IMG/VR virus record: IMGVR_UViG_3300023274_000001
Span: 124,001-188,000 of that record
Length of the DNA stretch: 64,000 nucleotides
Strand: one strand, 5' to 3'
DNA from: a virus
Shown: one piece after another, positions 60,704-64,000 of the stretch
How positions within the stretch are numbered: the first letter of the stretch is position 1
Layout: each line of letters begins with the position of its first letter
The notes under the pieces: model-generated
The model's database searches: none
Seen by the model: the letters and a program-made list of their open reading frames with translations, nothing else
What the model was told of the DNA's origin: nothing
Position numbers and translations under genes: made by a program

Positions 60704-61232
60704 CCTCAGCAGGTACGAGGTAATCGCGGGCAGCGTCATCGTCTGCAACGACTGCCGCAACGGCGAGCACCGCGAGGTGGTGCACGCCTTCAAGGGCACG
60801 TCGTTCTCGGCCGAGGAGATGCACACCGAGATCACGATGCACGAGTGGGACCGGCACGAGCCGGAGTTCGCCGACAACGCGGACGGCAACGGTCTCGCGG
60901 CGAAGCGCGCCTCCGAGGCGCTGGCCGAGCACGTGGAGAAGGTCGAGGACGACCTTCGCACGGACCGCTACTACGCCTGCTACCCGCCCGCCACGGCCTA
61001 CCGCGACGGCATGGTCAACGGCATGGGCGGGGCGACCGGCGACATGGCCTCCCTGCTGGGGCCCGACGCGGTGCGTGCCATCGTCGGCGTTCTCGCCGAG
61101 GTCGCGGCGATGGACAAGAACTACGCCGAGCTGATCTCCGACCACAACCGCAAGACATGCGAGGACCACACCTGCTCGATCTTCGGGCACCTGGTGAACC
61201 TCGCCCGAGCTGTCGACGCGCAGCTCACCTGA
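60696..61232 (+). CDS. Unknown 178-residue protein
   Basis: ATG 60696 after GAGGAGGACGGAG. VIVCNDCRNGEHREVVHAF provides a CxxC/His motif; helices with EALAEHVEKVEDDLRTDRYY and C-terminal HNRKTCEDHTCSIFGH give more Cys/His. Function unknown. Confidence 0.75.
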   Translation: MADLSRYEVIAGSVIVCNDCRNGEHREVVHAFKGTSFSAEEMHTEITMHEWDRHEPEFADNADGNGLAAKRASEALAEHVEKVEDDLRTDRYYACYPPATAYRDGMVNGMGGATGDMASLLGPDAVRAIVGVLAEVAAMDKNYAELISDHNRKTCEDHTCSIFGHLVNLARAVDAQLT

Positions 61233-61277
61233 AGGACCGGGCCGTCACCCCACAGGGCGGCCGGAAAGGAGAGGGTC

Positions 61278-61892
61278 ATGAGGTTCGCCAGAGAGCTGGA
61301 GGACATCGCGAAGGAAGGCCCCCAGTGGCAGGACCGGCCGGAGCGCGAGCGCGTCGGTCCGGAGCGCTGGGGCAAGAGCCACTGGGCGCTGCTCGGGTAC
61401 GTGGACGAGCGCGTGGTGAACTGGCACGGACTGCTGAGCTGGGATCACATCCAGGTCTCCAGGAAGCACTGGCCGATGCTCTACGCGGCCCGCAAGACGG
61501 TGCAGATTGGCTTCGGCCCGTCGAAGGACGGCGCCGAGTACGGACTGCGGCTGAAGCCCCCGGCGCACGGGGACCACGGGGCGATCCTCGCGGACCACTG
61601 CGAGGTGGACGCGCTGATGGATCTGGTCGACGCTGGCTTGGTGACCGTGGACATGCCGAAGGTCAGCCAGACCGGCCAGTCCTACCTGCGCCCCGACGGC
61701 CACGCGCTCAGTGACCCGAGTCCGCGTGATCTGCTGACCGGTCACGTCGAGTGGATGCTGATGCCGTGGGCGAAGTTCGGCCTGACCGAGCGGGGCTGGC
61801 AGGTGGCCGCAGCGCTGCGGCGCCACAAGGGCGCGGGCGGCGTGTTCGCCAGGTTCGAGATGCCGGAAATGGCGGAAGGTGCGGACGCGTGA
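61278..61892 (+). CDS. Unknown 204-residue protein
   Basis: ATG 61278 after GGAAAGGAGAGGGTC. Contains WDHIQVSRKHWPMLYAARKT and an alpha-helical C-terminal half (FGLTERGWQVAAALRRHKG). No catalytic motif recognised. Confidence 0.8.
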   Translation: MRFARELEDIAKEGPQWQDRPERERVGPERWGKSHWALLGYVDERVVNWHGLLSWDHIQVSRKHWPMLYAARKTVQIGFGPSKDGAEYGLRLKPPAHGDHGAILADHCEVDALMDLVDAGLVTVDMPKVSQTGQSYLRPDGHALSDPSPRDLLTGHVEWMLMPWAKFGLTERGWQVAAALRRHKGAGGVFARFEMPEMAEGADA

Positions 61893-61963
61893 AGAACCCG
61901 CTCCTTTCGTAGAGAGTGCAGGGCAGCATGTACGCCCGCCCGGCCAGCGACGAGAAGTGATCA

Positions 61964-61986
61964 GGGGCCGCCCGACGGGCGGCCCC
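61964..61986 (+). terminator. Terminator hairpin
   Basis: GGGGCCGCCC, loop GAC, GGGCGGCCCC: a 10-base perfect stem, then TTCC. Ends the preceding unit. Confidence 0.75.
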
Positions 61987-62009
61987 TTCCGGAAAGAGAG
62001 AAGACCGAC

Positions 62010-62462
62010 GTGAGGATGAACGTGCAGAGCACGAACAACACGTATGCGATGAACGCGCTGCGGGTGTACGACGACGACCACAGTGCGGCGATCGTCCTGA
62101 TGGCCTCCGACGGGGAGGCAGAGAAAGCGCTGGGCCGGGTCTTCGAGATCCACGAGGCGCCCCTGGCGGACCTGGAGACGGGAGTTCCGTGGGGTGCCGA
62201 CGACGTCGGCGACTGCGAGATCCGCTCCGGCGGCGTACTCCTGACCGTCAAGGGGACCGGCGGCAGCTTCATGGGCCTGCGGTTCGAGGCCGAATGGAGC
62301 ACGACGTCACCGGGCTGGCGCCGGGCGGCCCGCGACAGCGGCTACGTCTGGCTGGCCCTGCCGGGTCGCCCTGCGTACGACCAGATCGCCAGGGCGGTCG
62401 CCTCGGGATCCCAGGTGCAGCTTCCGGCCATGCCGGTACTGAAGCTGGAGGTGACCCGATGA
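62010..62462 (+). CDS. Unknown 150-residue protein
   Basis: GTG 62010 (GGAAAGAGAGAAG upstream). Beta-rich centre (GGVLLTVKGTGGSFMGLRFE) and mixed C-terminal end. No domain recognised. Coupled to 62459. Confidence 0.75.
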   Translation: MRMNVQSTNNTYAMNALRVYDDDHSAAIVLMASDGEAEKALGRVFEIHEAPLADLETGVPWGADDVGDCEIRSGGVLLTVKGTGGSFMGLRFEAEWSTTSPGWRRAARDSGYVWLALPGRPAYDQIARAVASGSQVQLPAMPVLKLEVTR

Positions 62463-62653
62463 GCCGCATCGACGACCCGGTGACGACCACGCTGCTCTGC
62501 GGCTGCCGGATCAAGCTGCGGGTCAAGCCCATGCGGCCGAACGCCAAGTACGGCTGCCGGTCGAATCAGGGCCACTCCTACAACCAGCTCTGGTTGAGCT
62601 ACGAGGACAACGACCGGACCTTCATCAACCCGCTGGTCCCCGCATCAGTGTGA
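62459..62653 (+). CDS. Small Cys-containing protein
   Basis: 64 residues from ATG 62459, overlapping the previous stop. TTLLCGCRIKLRVKPMRPNA then YGCRSNQGHSYNQLW contains three Cys and a His. Basic. No family recognised. Confidence 0.7.
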   Translation: MSRIDDPVTTTLLCGCRIKLRVKPMRPNAKYGCRSNQGHSYNQLWLSYEDNDRTFINPLVPASV

Positions 62654-62663
62654 CGACCGCCAC

Positions 62664-62695
62664 GGCCGCAGTGTCCAATCCTGGACACTGCGGCC
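62664..62695 (+). terminator. Strong 14-base hairpin terminator
   Basis: GGCCGCAGTGTCCA, loop ATCC, TGGACACTGCGGCC: a perfect 14-base stem just past the stop. Confidence 0.8.
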
Positions 62696-62765
62696 CTCTG
62701 GCCTCTGCGACGATTTCACCAGTGGCCGACATCAGAGAGCGGCCCGCCGGAAGGAGAAGGAAGAG

Positions 62766-63035
62766 ATGAGCGTTCCCGTGACGGCCATCGTCAACGCCGA
62801 GTTCGGTGACCCCGAGGAGGGCACCACGGCCACGGTCGACCGCCTCGTGATGGCGGCCTCGTACTGGAAGGTCAGCGACCCGGCCCTGCGCTCCCTGGTC
62901 CACCTCACGGCCCTGGCGTGCGCATCCGACAAGGTCGTCTCGATGACCCTGCCGACGGCCGATCTCGACGAACTGGTCCGCCGTGGCCTCATCCGGTGCG
63001 GCGCCGACCGCCCCGACACTGTGGTGCTGATCTGA
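62766..63035 (+). CDS. Unknown 89-residue helical protein
   Basis: ATG 62766 after GGAAGGAGAAGGAAG. Helical, Leu-rich (LRSLVHLTALACASDKVVSM) and ends DTVVLI. No domain recognised. Coupled to 63035. Confidence 0.75.
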   Translation: MSVPVTAIVNAEFGDPEEGTTATVDRLVMAASYWKVSDPALRSLVHLTALACASDKVVSMTLPTADLDELVRRGLIRCGADRPDTVVLI

Positions 63036-63292
63036 TGGCCCTCCAGCGCATCAGCAAGATCGTGCGAACGCCGGAGAACGAGGTGGTCTACGCCGTCGGC
63101 GACGAGGAGAACGGCACCGGGTTCCGGATGATCTGCTCCGGCTGCCCCGGCAAGGATGTCGAGTACAACAGCGCCGCAGCCGCCATCCTCGGCGTCTCGT
63201 ACCATGCCGAGCTGGACCCGGACGAGCGCTTCGTTCCCACCACGAAGAACCCGCGCCCGGCACCCCGTGAGATCCCGGAGGATGAACTGTGA
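63035..63292 (+). CDS. Unknown 85-residue protein
   Basis: ATG 63035 overlaps the previous TGA. Strand-turn N-terminus (RISKIVRTPENEVVYAVGDE), FRMICSGCPGKDVEY carries a CxxC, and the C-terminus is Pro-rich. Function unknown. Confidence 0.75.
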   Translation: MALQRISKIVRTPENEVVYAVGDEENGTGFRMICSGCPGKDVEYNSAAAAILGVSYHAELDPDERFVPTTKNPRPAPREIPEDEL

Positions 63293-64000
63293 CCGATGAC
63301 ACCGACTTCGACGGATGTCACCGGGAGTGCCGCGTCAAGGGCAAGCACTCCCGGGTGTGGGGCGGCTGCGAGTTCGGCATCAAGCCGGAGCCCACGGTGA
63401 GCATGTCGAAGGTTTACACGGCGGGCGACGGCTACCCCTCGATCGGGTACGACTCGTACACGGTCGACCAGCTCACCGACCTGATCGAGCCCGCCCTGAA
63501 GGGCCTCACGGTCCGCCTCGGCCCGAACTCGTCGGCCGCCGTCCAGCGCGGCGAGCCGTTCCGCCTCTCCGGCGGCGAGATGTGGGCCGTCGCCCGGCAG
63601 GCGGCGCACGCGATCGTCCATCGCAACAACCCGGACCGGCCACCCCTGGAGACTCCGTTCGTCACGCGCGTCATGGAGATTTTCTCCCTGTCGCACGCCG
63701 ACAACTACGGCGATCTGTTCTGGCGGGTCGACGACGGTGAGCTGAAGCTGTACGCCAACGTCTCGGACGTCTTCGCCTGGGGCGGCAGCGACGTGGAGGA
63801 GATCACCCGGGAGACGCTGCCCGAGCTGGAGCAGGCGTACGCCGATCTGAAAGCCGTGGGGGCCGAGGAGTTCACGGCTGAGCTGTACGCGGCCAGGCTT
63901 CGCAAGATGCGCCCGCAAGGCGCCTACTACCCGACCGATGCGCACGAGTCCTGGCGGCGCATCTACGCCCTGTTCGACGCGTGCGGACCAGAGCGGGCTC
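63289..64000 (+). CDS. Unknown protein, 3' end beyond window
   Basis: GTG 63289 overlaps the previous TGA. The open frame runs without a stop to the window end (237 codons so far). It starts with a Cys/His patch (DGCHRECRVKGKHSRVWGGC), has mixed helices and strands (SMSKVYTAGDGYPSIGYDSY, LFWRVDDGELKLYANVS), and no recognised domain. Possibly another zinc-linked protein. Confidence 0.75.
   Translation, partial: MTDDTDFDGCHRECRVKGKHSRVWGGCEFGIKPEPTVSMSKVYTAGDGYPSIGYDSYTVDQLTDLIEPALKGLTVRLGPNSSAAVQRGEPFRLSGGEMWAVARQAAHAIVHRNNPDRPPLETPFVTRVMEIFSLSHADNYGDLFWRVDDGELKLYANVSDVFAWGGSDVEEITRETLPELEQAYADLKAVGAEEFTAELYAARLRKMRPQGAYYPTDAHESWRRIYALFDACGPERA

Noticed and set aside
1-64000. CRISPR array or insertion sequence
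   Set aside because: No regular repeat-spacer series and no transposase-like product was seen anywhere in the window.

Overview
The window looks like part of the early and accessory half of a large, high-G+C double-stranded DNA phage genome that infects an actinobacterium, most likely Streptomyces. The reasons are a strong preference for G/C at third codon positions, dense arrays of very small genes joined by 4-base GTGA or ATGA overlaps, a phage-type primase and DnaB-like helicase, a large tRNA cluster with one or two odd genes inside it, and many gene families typical of actinophages. No integrase, terminase, capsid, tail or lysis gene is visible, so lifestyle and virion type cannot be judged. 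The host is an inference.

Layout. From 1 to about 28.07 kb some 75 genes read rightward, with one inverted gene at 26680-26970. Most are unknown small proteins. Recognisable ones are a DUF4097-like beta-repeat protein with a diverged paralogue, a macro-domain protein, a HAD phosphatase of the polynucleotide-kinase type, a ParB-like nuclease-fold protein, a HicB-like antitoxin and a lipoprotein. From about 53.39 kb down to 28.24 kb genes read leftward: a WYL-free replication block (replication-initiator-like protein, DnaB-like helicase, primase), a signal-peptide sortase-like protein, eleven confident tRNA genes, dCMP deaminase, cold-shock protein, MazG-like protein, PD-(D/E)XK-type nuclease, several HTH proteins, a TerD protein, and a DUF2975 membrane protein with its XRE regulator. 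A short rightward island (31173-32373) interrupts this block. A largely non-coding 0.7-kb region (53391-54095) separates the leftward block from a second rightward block (54096 to the end), which carries a RelE/ParE-type toxin with antitoxin, an XRE regulator, Nudix and HIT proteins and more unknown genes. The last gene runs off the window.

Regulation is the most striking part. A palindrome close to TGGCCTAGGCCA recurs in about eleven intergenic sites on both strands, nearly always at the start of a transcription unit. At several of these the upstream gene ends in a GC-rich hairpin whose loop is, or overlaps, a -35-like hexamer (TTGACG, TTGCGA, TCGACG), followed by a -10 and then the palindrome. 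This looks like a compact terminator-promoter-operator cassette. One such palindrome drives a unit that encodes only a 26-residue peptide. A second promoter type shares the 13-mer GTGCAGGTCAACG exactly 4 bases before the -10. The DUF2975/XRE pair has its own duplicated operator.

The genes together suggest a phage that replicates with its own primase, helicase and loader, supplements host translation with tRNAs for G/C-ending codons, edits nucleotide pools (dCMP deaminase, MazG-like, Nudix, HIT), and carries a large, duplication-rich set of small host-interaction proteins. All functions were assigned by reading motifs, without database searches.
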